Assembly (NCBI GenBank): GCA_963921425.1
Contig: OY992835.1
Location: forward strand, 18,662,001-18,726,000
DNA from: Dryas octopetala
Taxonomy: Eukaryota > Streptophyta > Magnoliopsida > Rosales > Rosaceae
DNA length: 64,000 nucleotides
Reading direction: 5' to 3'
Position 1 is the first letter of the stretch. Every line of letters begins with the position of its first letter. The notes below the pieces were generated by a model. The model was given only the letters and a program-made list of their open reading frames with translations. It ran no database searches and was not told where the DNA came from. This document shows positions 1 through 11,908 of this stretch, piece after piece. A program made the translations under genes and the position numbers.

Positions 1-1365
1 TTGCTTTCTGGTGGTAGATGGCAAGTCATTGATGGGGTTTCTGTCAACATTTGGAGGGATACTTGGATTCCAGGTCTTAATTCCCCCCTTCTGGATCAAG
101 TTGTCCATAGTGCCTCTGATGTCCCTCAAGTAGTATCTGAGCTCATTGATCAAAGCTCTTGGACATGGGATTTTAGTCAAGTCTCTTTTTATATTGATGA
201 TGAGATGCAAAGAAGAATTGAGGAAATCCATATTGGCCCCAGAATTCATCATGACAGGTTTGTTTGGCCTTTCTCTAAGTCTGGTAGTTACTCAGTCAAA
301 ACTGGTTATCATTGGCGTCATTCTCATATGAAAATTCCAAATTTGGTCTCTAGTCATTCTTCTCATCAGGTGGATGGTAGGCTTTGGAGCATTATTTGGA
401 AGGCCAAGTCTCTACCAAAAATTAAATTGTTTTTGTGGAAGGTTTTGCAAAATGTTGTGGCTTCTAGGTGGAATTTGTGGAAAAGAAAGATCATTCCTAA
501 TGCTTTGTGCCCTCTATGTGGTGAGTATGCTGAAACCACTGAACATATGCTCTTATTATGCTCTTGGGTCAGTGCAGTTTGGTTTGATTGTTTGGGGTAC
601 AAGATTGATAAGGCTTCAATTTCTACTTTTGATTCTTGGTTATTGGAGGTATTGGATTATTGGAAGAAGGACTCTGAATATATTCTCTCTTGGATTTGTT
701 TTATTATTTGGAATATTTGGAAGGCCAGATGTAAGGCTGTGTTTCAAAAATCTTTCCCTGATCCTGTGTGGGTTGGTCTATCTGCTAAAAGAGCTTGTAT
801 AGAATATCTTGAGTGTATGTATAATCCTTCTATTTCTCTGCCTCCCTCCTCCATTTCTAATGATCATGTGGCTTGGGCTCCCCCTTGTGATCCTGAATTG
901 AAAGTTAATACAGATGGATCTTGGGATCAAGCTTCTCACGAGGCAGGTCTTGGGGTGGTTATAAGGGATAGCAGGGCTTGTGTCATTGGAGGAAGCTCTG
1001 TTCATTGCTTATCCGATTCTGTGTCAGTGGTGGAAGCTCTATCAGTAAGAGAAGGTTTAATATGTGCTCAGAAGTCTGGTCTTACAAAGGTTGTAATTGA
1101 GTCTGATGCTCAAACAATTATCAAAGCTTGTGATAAATCAAGTCAACAGATGGACTGGCGTATTGTTCCAATTGTGGAGGAGATTTGGCATCTTGCATCT
1201 CAGTTTGATTCTGTGAGGTGGTCTTGGGTGCCAAGGAAAGCTAATGGTGCTGCTAATGCAGTTGCTATGCTAGCTAGAAGGAAGCTGTGCCCAGAGGGTT
1301 GGGTGGAGACACCCCCATCTTCCTTGCTTGGAGTTTTGGTGGCTGATGGACTCCCTCTGGATTGA
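1..1365 (+). CDS. LINE ORF2 C-terminus (zf-RVT plus RNase H), 5' truncated by window edge
   Basis: This is the C-terminal 454 codons of a non-LTR retrotransposon polyprotein; the reverse transcriptase core lies outside the window. Around residues 128-196 is the zinc-binding zf-RVT region of plant LINEs: the W-K..PKIK.FLWK stretch followed by a C-x2-C pair (ALCPLCG) and a later H...C (TEHMLLLC). From about residue 300 a plant RNase H-like domain follows, starting VNTDGSWD, with a later ESDAQ acidic motif. The final RNase H motif reads RKANGAANAVA where an N..AD pattern is usual, so catalytic competence is doubtful. The frame is open from base 1 to a TGA at 1363-1365, so no start can be chosen. 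Copies like this are often annotated as 'ribonuclease H protein At1g65750-like'; it is mobile DNA, not a host gene. Confidence 0.9.
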   Translation: MLSGGRWQVIDGVSVNIWRDTWIPGLNSPLLDQVVHSASDVPQVVSELIDQSSWTWDFSQVSFYIDDEMQRRIEEIHIGPRIHHDRFVWPFSKSGSYSVKTGYHWRHSHMKIPNLVSSHSSHQVDGRLWSIIWKAKSLPKIKLFLWKVLQNVVASRWNLWKRKIIPNALCPLCGEYAETTEHMLLLCSWVSAVWFDCLGYKIDKASISTFDSWLLEVLDYWKKDSEYILSWICFIIWNIWKARCKAVFQKSFPDPVWVGLSAKRACIEYLECMYNPSISLPPSSISNDHVAWAPPCDPELKVNTDGSWDQASHEAGLGVVIRDSRACVIGGSSVHCLSDSVSVVEALSVREGLICAQKSGLTKVVIESDAQTIIKACDKSSQQMDWRIVPIVEEIWHLASQFDSVRWSWVPRKANGAANAVAMLARRKLCPEGWVETPPSSLLGVLVADGLPLD

Positions 1366-1502
1366 TTTTTTTTTTTTTCTGCTGTAGCTTTCTTTTTGGT
1401 TCTGTTTGAATTTTCTAGATTTTTGCTTCTCTTGTTTTGTTGCTGCCTTTGTGGCTTTTTTGAATGGAATCCCTTTGTTCTTGGCCAAAAAAAAAAAAAA
1501 AA
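1366..1502 (+). mobile_element. LINE 3' UTR and poly(A) tail
   Basis: A short T-rich 3' UTR follows the ORF2 stop and ends in 16 A residues (1487-1502), the hallmark of target-primed reverse transcription. The 5' half of the element and the matching target-site duplication are outside the window. Confidence 0.8.
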
Positions 1503-1663
1503 GACTACTTGTTATTTGTAGCATTTAGCTCATTCAACCAATTCGAATGCGCTTGCAAATTAATTATAATAACATGAGTAAAACATCTTTGATGTTATTG
1601 TGGTATGTGGACCCAAGTTTCATGAGGATCAAGGAGAGATAAGGAATGTTTTTTAATTCACAC

Positions 1664-1925
1664 GATGATCATTTGAAAAAAAGTTAAAATTTAGGAATTT
1701 CAAAATAATTTGTACGAAATAGACGAGTTCGTCATTTATATTATTAAAAATACAACAAAGCTCGAGACAATAGTAATCCACCCGTTTGGAAAAATCTATT
1801 TGGGTGGAGAGTGGATGGAGGTCATCGACATCAATCCAAATTCTTCTTGGGTAGAAAGAGGCAGAGTTGTTGTCCAAGAAAAACGAAAGGAAGTCAAGAC
1901 TAATGCTCGAGTTATAATTCTATAA
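1664..1925 (+). pseudogene. F-box/FBD-type protein fragment, decayed
   Basis: An open stretch from 1710 reads EIDEFVIYIIKNTTKLETIV and ends KTNARVIIL before a stop at 1923-1925. The order 'HLK..VKI..F...EI.F..YI.KN...LE..VI' resembles the FBD domain that closes many plant F-box/LRR proteins. Going upstream, HLKK and VKI are recovered only with a one-base frame change in a run of A residues near 1675-1682 and by passing a TAG at about 1691. There is no F-box, LRR or start codon. It lies 160 bp past the LINE tail. The family call rests on pattern memory only. Confidence 0.45.
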
Positions 1926-2278
1926 TCATCGTAGTTTAAGAAAAGCCAATTATTCTGTAACCATATAATTATAAATTTGATGTTATTTTCATTTAATTAT
2001 TTTGATATATTTGGGGTTTTAGCTAATTATTCGAATGTTAGATAAATTTTGTTTGCCAAAAGAGTTTGTCATTTTAAGGAATTCATGAAATTAATTGGAA
2101 TTCTAACTTGCTTTTTATGCGATAAATATACAATGTCCAACAAATAACAGAACACATAGACGGTCTATATACAAATCCCTAGTGACGTCTTTTGAAAAAC
2201 ATAGTAAAACACTATTGAAGGCTAAATTTCATCAATGATTGAATTATGTAGTAGACTACTTGGGCAGTAATAATGGGG

Positions 2279-5200
2279 TCATTGCCTTGAAAATCTGTTT
2301 ACAAATGCCTTGGCTTTCTCTGGTGCAAAAAACCGTGCCTGCACATCAACCACCATGATTTATAGATATATACTGTCACACAAACACACACGCATGCACA
2401 CTAGGAGAATTATTAGACATGTAAATTTTTCATACAAACACAGACGCCAACACCCATCCTAATTCCCTTTTCACTTGAAATATGGTAGTACGTTGTGTTA
2501 GATAAAGGGTTACTAATTGCAGAAAAACAAGGCGCGAGGCCAGAATGATGTCAATCAAGTTGGTTTAAGATTTAAAAAAGAAAATTGAAATGTCATCCTT
2601 CAAGTTACAGCCACAGGATTCAACATATTAGACAATAGCATAGAGCTCCCTTGGTAACTAATAGTTGCACTTGAGATGAACAAAAAAAAAAAAAACAAAG
2701 AATACTCCAGATAGCCTTTGGGAGAACCAAAAACAAAAAAGAACACCGGGTAACTTATAACTCCATGTTAAATACTATTGTGCCACTTCTGGTGCTGCTA
2801 CAGTCATTCAGGTAGGATAATGTCCACATGAAATTTAAGCCACCCCAAGCTAGTTGTTGCAGGCATTAGTATAGATAGGATGGTCACTAAATTGAGCATT
2901 CGTTACATTACATGTAATTTGTTTGTGCATGTGTCGGCATGTGTATCTACAAAAATATACTTCTCCTCACTTGACTCTTATAAAAAAAAGAAAAAAAAAA
3001 ATTCTCTCTTTACATGTAATGGGTGTGTGCATGTGTATCTACAGGAATATACCTTCATCTTGCAATAGACATTCATATATTTACCTGGATAAACATCCTC
3101 TCTGCATCTCCAACTTTACCATTTTCTCTCAAAATAATTCCCTGCAGAAGCATTAAAGAACTTAGCCAAGAAACTTGATTAGCTGACTTTGATTACATGT
3201 ATTTACATACATGTACACAAAGCTGAAAAAAGACTAATAACAATTATTATTATTTTTTTTTTTTAAAGGCAAGATTGCAAAACGAAACCTTAGCCAAATA
3301 ACCACGGAAGTCATTTGGATGACTAGAGATTAGCCGATCATAAACAGATACAGCATCACTGATATGGCCCCAATCTGAAAAGGCTTTTCCAAGAAGTAAT
3401 TCGACCTGATTATTCATGCAACCAAAAAAGAAAAAACGATAAAAAAACAAAAAAACAAAAAGAATCAGATATTGCATAGCATGAAGCATTTGAACCCAAA
3501 AAATAACATCTCATGGTAAGAAAACAATTGAACAAAAATATTTTCAACTTAGAAAGAAGAAACAGCGAGAGTGGTGCAGGGATAAATTTGGAATATCACA
3601 GATTTGTTTAAACTTGGCAAATCTTTTTGGTTTGGTTTAATTTTTTATCACCTTAAAAACAAAAGTGCAATAATGGTTCAGTAGCCATTTCAGTGATGCC
3701 AAAATATGTAATATTTATATTATAGAAAACCATGACTCACTTGAATAGGGTCCACTTGCAAATCTGTTCCAGTTGTACTGCTTCCAGCCTTCCCATCTGA
3801 ATTGTCTGCATTTATACGTTCTCGAGAAGCAAGAAGAAATTTAACAGCCTGCAAACCAAAATGAGGGGGAGGGGGGAACAAGTTTGATTTACTAGTTGTA
3901 AGAAACAGATTAAAGTAGGAGGCAATTGATTCAGAATTTCACAACATATAATTAAATAAGGGATCAGACAAATAAATCATGGTTGGTGCCAGTGTGCCAA
4001 CCAGATTTCTTTGATTACCCAGAGTCAAGCCACAGTTCAACAGATTGGGCGAGTTCATAAAATGATATAGCATAATCTAGAACAGGTAAAATCATCTTAT
4101 AAGTTATAAGACATGTTTATTACCATAAGAATTATCATCACCATGCTAAATTATTTGGACCCTAAGGACCTCGTTAAGAATGCTACCACAGATATATTTT
4201 AAAATGAAGGCTAGTGCCATTTTTATTTCAATCCACAAGAATAATAGAAAACCTCATCTGGTTTTTTAGCAGCAAGTAATGCATTTGTAAGGCCGCGCAG
4301 AACGTCAAATTCGAGATCTTTAGAAACCTGTCACAGAACAACAGAACATTCATGTACGACATTATTGAACTTATGTTAGTAATAGTCATGCATATTATCA
4401 ACTAACTAATAACATCAATGCATCTTCCATGATATAAATGATTCGGTTTCTACTTCTACCAAGCTCTTTCGACTGCTTTCTACATGAAGTTAGCTGTTAG
4501 TGTGCACAGTTGTCAGAAGACTGACCTTTGTAGAAACCTTATATGCAGCAGCACTCCCTTCATAATCCTTGAGTTCATATTTAACTTCTCCAAGCAAACG
4601 AAAAACTTCAGGATCACTTGGTTTCTCCTGTGCATCCCCCCAAAAAAAAAAAAAAAGAAGGTTCATATGGATTTATCAGGCTGAGAATTCTCCATATAGA
4701 ACATTTTAAGCAGCACATGCCACATATAATGTGCAATAATCCAAAAGCAAAAACAAGAACAAACCTTAGCCAAGTCCTCAAGCAGAGTGGAAGCCCGAGT
4801 ATATTCTCCTAATTCTGCTAAGGTTACTGCAGCTCCCTGCAAAGCCCGAAGAAAATATTTGATATGGCTGCCACAGGAGAGTTGATGGTAAACCAGAACC
4901 ATAAGCAATCAAGTCAGAGCTTGTGGATTTGCCTTACTCCTCACAATTTCTATTCATTCCCAATTAGATGAAAGTATAGCTTATTTTTTCTTGGCTGTGT
5001 GTTTATTTATTTTTTGCTTAATGATAATAATATGACGACAGAGGTTCATCAAGCCATTTAACTATTCTCTTTTTCCAACTTTCCTTTTGCTCCACCATGC
5101 TCTCCTTCCTCGTATAGTGATAAAAGAAATAGTAGAAATTGTCCAACAGATAGCTAGGATTAGGATGGGGATTCTATTCGATCCTCCTGACCGGAATAAA

Positions 5201-7872
5201 AAAAATAATGAAAATCTTAAATATTTCATAAAGACTTCTTGCTTCAATAAACTTCTAATCTTCTAAGAAATATGATTGCCTTTGCATTTTGGTTCCAGAT
5301 GGAAGCTAAAAAATAATTTGAATTAGGTTCATGTGTAAACTTTAGTTTTACACAGTTCAACCAACATTGACATAAACAATTGATATCTCACATTGGTGAT
5401 CCCATTATTATTCTTGAAACCAGGAATGATATCTTTTGTTGTTAGTTCCAAAGCATATTAAAATGAGAATGGCAACAAACTAAGGAGTTTCATCATATAG
5501 ACAATAACTAAATAGAGAAACAAAGTAAAACCTCAATAAAAGCAGTAGAAGGATTCAGTAACAAAGGATGCACAATACTATGTTGTGTAACACACTATGA
5601 CTCACCTCAAGAGCAGTTGGATCTTTTGGGGAGTTACTAAGTGTTGCTTCGTATTCTTTCAGCCTCGCCTGCCACAAATCAAAAGTAAAAATGTTCTTAT
5701 CAACAATAATAAGTGTTAATGATCTTCTCATGATTCTTTCATAGCACACAGTAAGAATCTATAGTTTATTAGGATTGGGCAAAAGAAAACAAAATAGAGT
5801 AAGCAATAGTGGAGAAATGCAGAAGTGATACAAAAATAGTATGATGACACAAGTGATAGAAAATTTGGAATTACTACATGACATGTATACTAAAGTATGC
5901 TGCCATTGCACATAGACAATCCCATAAACAAAAGCAGTTCTCTAGATCTAGAGTTAGCTTAATGCCTTCGGTACTTTTACACATCTTTCAGAAATGATCT
6001 ATTCTGAAGTCAGGATCATTTTTATGCAAAAAATCTAAACTAAACAACAAGGGAAAAACATATTTCCTATGAGCATCACCTGAAGGGACACTTTCTCTTC
6101 TTCAGAAAGTTTATTATTGGTTACTGCAGCATCCTCAGTAGAACTGAAACTGAAAACTTGAAGACCATATCAAAATGAAATCATTCCTCAGAAATTACTC
6201 AACAATCAACTGCTAGAATAAGAAGAAAAGAAAATCAATAATAAAATACCAATTGATTCAACCCTTAAAGTAGTACAGGTTTGTTCCCAGAAACTAATTT
6301 TGCCTTCTTAGAGAAAATTTCAGAAGTTGTGATTTACAAACATGCACACACACATGAGATAGAGGTTCAGTTTTATGACCTGTAACTAAATTGAAGCAAT
6401 ATGATAAATCATGTGGTCATGGCCAGACACAAGAAAAATAGAAACATAAGAATATTCCAATCTTAAAAGCCCTTTAATCTACTATGTCATACCTTCCGGA
6501 AGGAAAAAAGTCTCCAAAAGCAAAAACTAAACCAAAGACCACTACAGCTACACCTACTCCAATCTAATTCCATGAAAAACTTTGAATTAGTGATATGTGT
6601 ACTGTGAAAAATCATTCGTAGCATTATTTATGTGGTTCCAAAAGAAAAAGAAGAAAAAGTGTACCTGTGTACCAAGTCCAATTGTTTTCTTCTCTGATTC
6701 AACAGGTGCATCATAGTCAATTGCCCCAAATTCCTTTTTTACCTCTGCTTTCTTCTGCTCAAGTGCTGAACTGAATTTTGTGCACAAGGGATGATATTTA
6801 TTGGAAATAATACCAAAAACAATATATGAATAGGGAACCACCCAATCAGCCATTATGATATGCTAATGCAGCAACACACACGCATGCACGCGCATGCACA
6901 CACATACATGATCATTAATTATTTGATAACGAATATGGTGTTAGGTAAGGCTGAATGGTGAAAAGGAATTTCATGCACTCAACTTCTTCACTAAAAATAA
7001 AAACATAACAATAGATTTTACCTTCTAACTGCTTCCAGCCGTTCCTCAAACTCAAGGTCCACAGGGTTTCTCTTGGACTTTCCATCAAATCGGGAACTTA
7101 ATCCAGGCGCCTCTACAAATAAAATGTCACCTCGACTTGAATGCAGTAAAATCAAGAGAATAATATAAGGAGCTGGTCCCATTAAACAAACAAGAAGTTG
7201 GGACTAGAAAATTATAGGATTAAACGAGGCATGAAAACATGATTGTCCATGCAAATTACAAGCATGTCCAAACCTATAAGTGGGTCATGAATTTTTCAAT
7301 ATAACTAGAAAAGGACAACTTTTCAATAGCCAGAAATCATAAATAAATAAAGAACAGAATGTAGTATGCTTTAGGTACCAATATAACAAGATATGCAAAG
7401 CTCCAGTATGAAAAGAGTGAAACTCGGAGGCAGAAATGAGCTAAATGGGCATGTTTAACTTGTTTGTCTGTGGTAATACACTCATGCTTAAGCTACGAGT
7501 TGGCTGTGAAAGCTAAATTTCCAGAAAATAAGAAATGAAAATGAATTATATAAATCAAATAGTAAAGGGTGATATTAATCCACTTACGAGTAGGAACAGC
7601 ACCAGACCGTTTAGTGGTTGATTCCTGCTCCAGAAATTTTAAATTTTAAGCAAAAATTAAAGAACTTTAATTAAACTATAAAAAAAAGGCTTAATCTTGG
7701 TCATCAATTTCAGACATGGTACCTTGTTGAGGCTGGTTTTGTTCTTGTTCTTGTTCTTGCTGTTGGTTTTTGTTCCGAACCCAGTTCTGGGCTTCGAATC
7801 AGAGCACTGGATTCGAAGCATAACGAAACGACATGTCGTCATCGTCATCGTCGTTGCTACTGCGATTGACAT
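2279..7872 (-). CDS. SG1: SLOW GREEN 1-like chloroplast TPR protein (14 exons, about 392 aa)
   Basis: Exons, in transcript order: 7723-7872, 7588-7624, 7022-7112, 6665-6770, 6493-6563, 6080-6149, 5606-5668, 4765-4836, 4526-4627, 4253-4327, 3741-3848, 3289-3405, 3085-3141, 2279-2338. All junctions are GT-AG, phases are continuous, and the total is 1179 nt including TGA. The ATG at 7872 gives an S/T-rich leader that could be a transit peptide. Residues 129-151 form one hydrophobic segment (VGVAVVVFGLVFAFG). The rest is TPR helices, such as LGEVKYELKDYEGSAAAYK, GKAFSDWGHISDAVSVYDRL and the ending GDAERMFIQARFFAPEKAKA. These match my memory of Arabidopsis SLOW GREEN 1 (At3g18420), a thylakoid-associated protein needed for early chloroplast development. 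The N-terminus is the least certain part; the splice sites are inferred from frame and homology. Confidence 0.88.
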
Positions 7873-8118
7873 GATTGTATTTATGATGCTTTTTCCGGGA
7901 AAATCCTCAGATTGATGGGTTGCTTGCTCTCTTTCTCTGTTTTTGTTTTTTTTGGTGCGAAACACACTCTCTCTCAGTCGAAAATTGCTTGAGCTAACTA
8001 AACCTTTCAAGTGGGCCCCCCAGATAAGATTCTTGACACGTCAACAATACAAATGAAAGGATTTTTTTTTTCTTTTTTTTTTTTTTTATCAGAAGATTTT
8101 CTGGTTTTTTGTTTTTTT
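7873..8118. other. 5' flank of the SG1-like gene
   Basis: This stretch holds the probable 5' UTR and proximal promoter of the minus-strand gene ending at 7872, plus T-rich tracts at 8060-8118. I see no clear TATA box. Confidence 0.4.
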
Positions 8119-8727
8119 GAGTGATGTTATTTGCCCACTTAGTTTCCTCTTACTACACACCCCCTTATTTAATTTATAAATTAACACATTTGACCCAAAG
8201 TGAAAAAATTCTAAAAAACAACCCATATTATTTGAAATAATAATTAAAAACAAAATTCTCTTTACACACCCCAAACTCATCCCTCCTAAACTCCAACCAT
8301 AACCTTTGAGGCACACCCCCTCCTCCTATAACCCCAATTCTTCATCTTTCATCTACTAAACCATAAGCCTTATCTTTTTGTTATATATGTAATAATATTG
8401 TAGGAAAACTTACTAGTTTTGATTAATGAAGCCTCCATGTGTCTCTTATTCGTCTTCAAATAAGGTATGAAAGTAAATTTTTAGGATATGGTAGGGTGGG
8501 GTGGGGTGGGGAGGGCGGGGGGTTGTCGGCTGGTATCAGGTTGGGATGTGGTGTGTAGTGTTTGGATGTGTTAGGTGGGTGTCTAGTGAAAAATTTGGTG
8601 AGAATAATGAAATAATTAAGGGTACCTATTGTGGTAATGTGGAGAGTGTGTTATGAGAAATTATCAAATTTAAAAAGTTGGAGAGGTGTGTAGTGAGAGG
8701 AAATTAGGTGTGCAAATAGCAACACTC
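8119..8727. mobile_element. MITE with about 43-bp terminal inverted repeats
   Basis: The left end (8119 on: GAGTGATGTTATTTGCCCAC...) is repeated in inverted, imperfect form at the right end (to 8727, reading GAGTGTTGCTATTTGCACAC on the minus strand). The similarity runs on through TTTCCTCTYACTACACACC, about 43 bp. There is no transposase. Both flanks are T-runs (TTTTTT...), so the target duplication cannot be measured and the superfamily stays open. Confidence 0.65.
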
Positions 8728-9468
8728 TTTTTTGTTTATAAAGAAAACATATTTTCCTTCACGAAAATATACATGCAGCATTGCATAAATTGGCCTCATT
8801 GCAACAAGTACTAATTACTAATGTTTTGAACAAAATTAATGATGTCAGATTAGATAAAATATCATACATTTTCTTTACAAACTTGGCTTATACCTTAAGA
8901 AATGAATTTGAATTGTCTGTAAATCTCAACCCAACTTATGAAATGAGGGTGTTGAATTATAAATAAATCACGAAACATGATCCTAAATTCCTAATTAAGA
9001 TATAGTAACTTTGATATTTTTTAGTCTACGTACAAGGTCGGTCTTGATATTTTGGAGTTTCAAAATGAGCAATAAATGAAGTGTTGGCCGGTTATGTACA
9101 TGCACATTATTTTTCTTTTTTTAAGGGTCCAATATTATGAAAAGAAATACAAATCAGACTAATTAATAGTCATAATAATTGCAAAGATATATTGATTCTA
9201 CAATTAAACCAACAAAAATGCTTCCAGCCTAATATCGATGAGAAGTGATATTTGATTGTATCTCATACGTCTAAACTGGATACTATATTAATTAAATATA
9301 CTAAACTTTTACAGGTAATTTATAAAAATAGGACTAGAGCATTCAAACTAAAATTAATTGGCAATTAGTAAAAATGTCTAGAATAATATATAATAAGCAA
9401 AACTTCACATTTTCATGAGGATATGATATTCTCTCAACATAATTAACCCCCTTATGCAAAATATATCT
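8728..9468. other. Intergenic, nothing recognised
   Basis: AT-rich sequence with no coding pattern or repeat that I can support. Confidence 0.5.
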
Positions 9469-9572
9469 TGATGTAAATAGAAGGAAATCTAGCTAGGCTG
9501 TGTATGTACAGTGATTGGAATAATTAATTGCATAATTAATCGGGCTAGCTAGATTTCCATCTATATACATCA
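9469..9572. ncRNA. Candidate miRNA-precursor-like foldback
   Basis: A 28-nt arm at 9469-9496 is complementary to the arm at 9545-9572 with only two mismatches, around a 48-nt loop. The arm contains GGAAATCTAGCTAG and its mate CTAGCTAGATTTCC. Size, arm pairing and loop length fit a plant MIRNA hairpin. I do not recognise the mature sequence as a conserved miRNA. A small foldback transposon is the alternative. Confidence 0.35.
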
Positions 9573-9800
9573 CTCCTCCCTCGTATCCAACATTCCAACT
9601 CCAAACAAAATTAACATCAAATTCACATCGATCAACATCAACATTCAACAACTATATAATTCTTTAAACCTTAATATGATTAAGGATTACAATTGCACAA
9701 TTGAGAAGAAGAGAAATGAAATGAGAATCTTAATTAACTATATCCCAAATTATTCAACTATAACCCACCATGGCCAAATTAAGAACATAACAATCATCGA

Positions 9801-10262
9801 TCAGGCCCTAGCTTTCTGCAATAAAGGTCTAAATCCATCACAATTGGGGTTCTTATCTTCCTTCTTGCAAGTACTAGATGAAACAAAAAAATCACGCACC
9901 TCAGAAATAATATTCAAGAACTCATCCAGCTCCAATCCACCATACCTCTTCTCATCCTTCTGAAGCAAGTTCAGTACTTGTGTGAAGAACTCAACATCAC
10001 ATGGCAACACTATTCCTCCATTAAACTTGAAGCCAAATTCCTCCCCGGATTCGTCAAGAAGGGCCACGAATACCGGAAAGTTGAGGAATCGAGTTGGGAT
10101 CAGAAAACGGGTACGATTCCATCCAACATAAACGGGAAGAAAGCCTGAGGGAGTAGTAAGGGAAGACTTGGAATTGAGACTTATGGCCTTGCAGAGTTTC
10201 ATCACTTGTTTGAGTTGGATGGCTTGCCTGATTGTTTTGACCCTCTTGCTTGTGGTTGCCAT
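9801..10262 (-). CDS. SAUR-like auxin-responsive protein, 153 aa
   Basis: Intronless gene. The basic N-terminus (TSKRVKTIRQAIQLKQVMKL) precedes the SAUR core at about residues 38-100: SGFLPVYVGWNRTRFLIPTR, NFPVFVALLDESGEEFGF and the VLPCDVEFF motif. A longer, Cys/Lys-rich tail follows. SAUR proteins are small plant regulators of cell expansion that inhibit PP2C.D phosphatases and so favour plasma-membrane H+-ATPase activity. Here the usual G-x-PCD segment reads GGIVLPCD, and the final 50 residues are longer than in short SAURs. It is transcribed away from the SAUR at 11489. No introns and the ATG at 10262 are clear from the frame. Confidence 0.92.
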   Translation of the reverse strand: MATTSKRVKTIRQAIQLKQVMKLCKAISLNSKSSLTTPSGFLPVYVGWNRTRFLIPTRFLNFPVFVALLDESGEEFGFKFNGGIVLPCDVEFFTQVLNLLQKDEKRYGGLELDEFLNIISEVRDFFVSSSTCKKEDKNPNCDGFRPLLQKARA

Positions 10263-11323
10263 TGGAATTGGGAATAAGGTTGAGGGAGATGAGAAAGGTG
10301 TGAATGCTGTGAATATGTATCAATGTGTGCTGTAAAACTGAAAGGATCAGACTGTGTAATTAAGGTTTTCCAAATGTGCCTTGAATACTGTCCATGCACA
10401 TATTAAATACATTTAATTTTTGAATAGCCTATAAGGTAATGCAAGCTTAGCACTGACAAAATAGGTTGTATCCTATTAAATGCTCAAATCTAATAGGCTA
10501 ACCATGTATTAAGTGGTCCGGCCAACCCAAAAAATAAAAACCCCCCATGTTTACTCACGGACCTAGCTAATTTATGCCTTGGTTCTTTTTAATAAATATA
10601 TAGAACTAATATGCATGGATTCATTTCAGGAATTAATGGTTGAATTCTTCAAGCACATCTTCACACAAAGAATTGGATGCAAATGTTTTATCCTAAAATG
10701 GTGACTACTCTGACCAACTAGCAATTTGTAGTACTTCTAATAGTATTTCCCTATCTAATATTAGAAGAGATTTCAAAATTAAATTTTCCATTCGAAAAAA
10801 AGAGTGTATATATATATATATATCTGTTACAGCTCACAATTAAGTCACAACCCCTCAATTTTTAATTAGCAATGTTAACTTATACCCAATTATCCAATTG
10901 CACACAAAGATCATCATATATAGTTACACTCGATGACTCGATCTGAATACTGAATAGATCCAGATACATATAAACCAAGTTGTATTTTTAATTAACTTAA
11001 GTTAAAAAAAAAAAAAAAAGAGTTTTAAAGCATATGTGTTAAATATATATGTGTTAACTGGTTCTTCATAATTACTGGCGACCACAATAAAAGGCTCTCT
11101 TTTCTATAATTTTATAAGGTACGTACTTAATTTGGCAAATATATAAGTCCACCATAAAAAAGCTAAAAAAGCTAAACAAACCGACCCTTGAGCCAAATAC
11201 ATATACAATTAACACACGTGGACCAGCCAAATATAGAAGAAGGCCGGGTTGGGAGAATTGTATGGCGGAGCACTCAACACTTTTGACCTTAATGGTTCCA
11301 TGAATTCGATCGATCATTCCTCT
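10263..11323. other. Divergent promoter region between two SAUR genes
   Basis: About 1.2 kb separates the start codons of two oppositely directed SAUR genes. It contains a (TA)n run near 10809-10822 and an A-run near 11004-11019. No auxin-response element can be asserted from reading alone. Confidence 0.4.
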
Positions 11324-11332
11324 TTATATATC
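11324..11332 (+). promoter_or_regulatory. Probable TATA box of the SAUR at 11489
   Basis: TTATATATC lies about 160 bp upstream of the ATG at 11489, leaving room for a 5' UTR of roughly 130 nt. Confidence 0.45.
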
Positions 11333-11488
11333 ATCCCAAACTTAATCAACAACAAAACACAAACCCCAAATGACCATCAAACCTCTTGCATGCATGGATA
11401 TTCATCAAAACTCAAGGCATATATAATTAATCCATCATCATCACCAGCTAGCACGTACTACTACGTACGTACATATACATGCACAATC

Positions 11489-11908
11489 ATGAAGCACATT
11501 GCATGGCCCAAGATCATTCATCACCCGCTATGGGGACTAAGCCCTGGTAAATCCGGAAGGAATTTCATGACAACGATGGGGCTCTTGGAACCCGGGGAGA
11601 ACTCCGTAGACGAGTCCTTGCTTGCCCGAGAAGTATTGTCGGATGGAAGGCGGGTGCAATCTGCTGTGGTTCCAAAAGGGTGCTTGGCGGTGTACGTGGG
11701 GCCGGAGCTGAGGAGGTTTGTGATTCCCATGAGGTGTTTGTCGGCGCCGGATTTTAGGGTTTTGATGGATAGGGTGGCAGAGGAGTATGGGTTTGAGCAA
11801 GAAGGTGCACTCAAAATTCCTTGTGGTGAAGAAGATTTTCAACATATTTTGGTCAGGTCTTTGGGAAACAATAAGAAGGATATTAAGAAGCAGAGATCGA
11901 AGGTTTAA
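11489..11908 (+). CDS. SAUR-like auxin-responsive protein, 139 aa
   Basis: The chosen start is the ATG at 11489 (MKHIAWPKIIHH). The open frame runs further upstream to 11249, but that part is low-complexity leader containing the TATA-like box, so the internal ATG is preferred. The SAUR core covers roughly residues 61-126: VVPKGCLAVYVGPELRRFVI, CLSAPDFRVLMDRVAEEYGF and GALKIPCGEEDF. The protein ends in a basic tail (NNKKDIKKQRSK). It is intronless, as usual for the family. An N-terminal extension of about 60 residues before the core places it with the longer SAURs. Confidence 0.92.
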   Translation: MKHIAWPKIIHHPLWGLSPGKSGRNFMTTMGLLEPGENSVDESLLAREVLSDGRRVQSAVVPKGCLAVYVGPELRRFVIPMRCLSAPDFRVLMDRVAEEYGFEQEGALKIPCGEEDFQHILVRSLGNNKKDIKKQRSKV

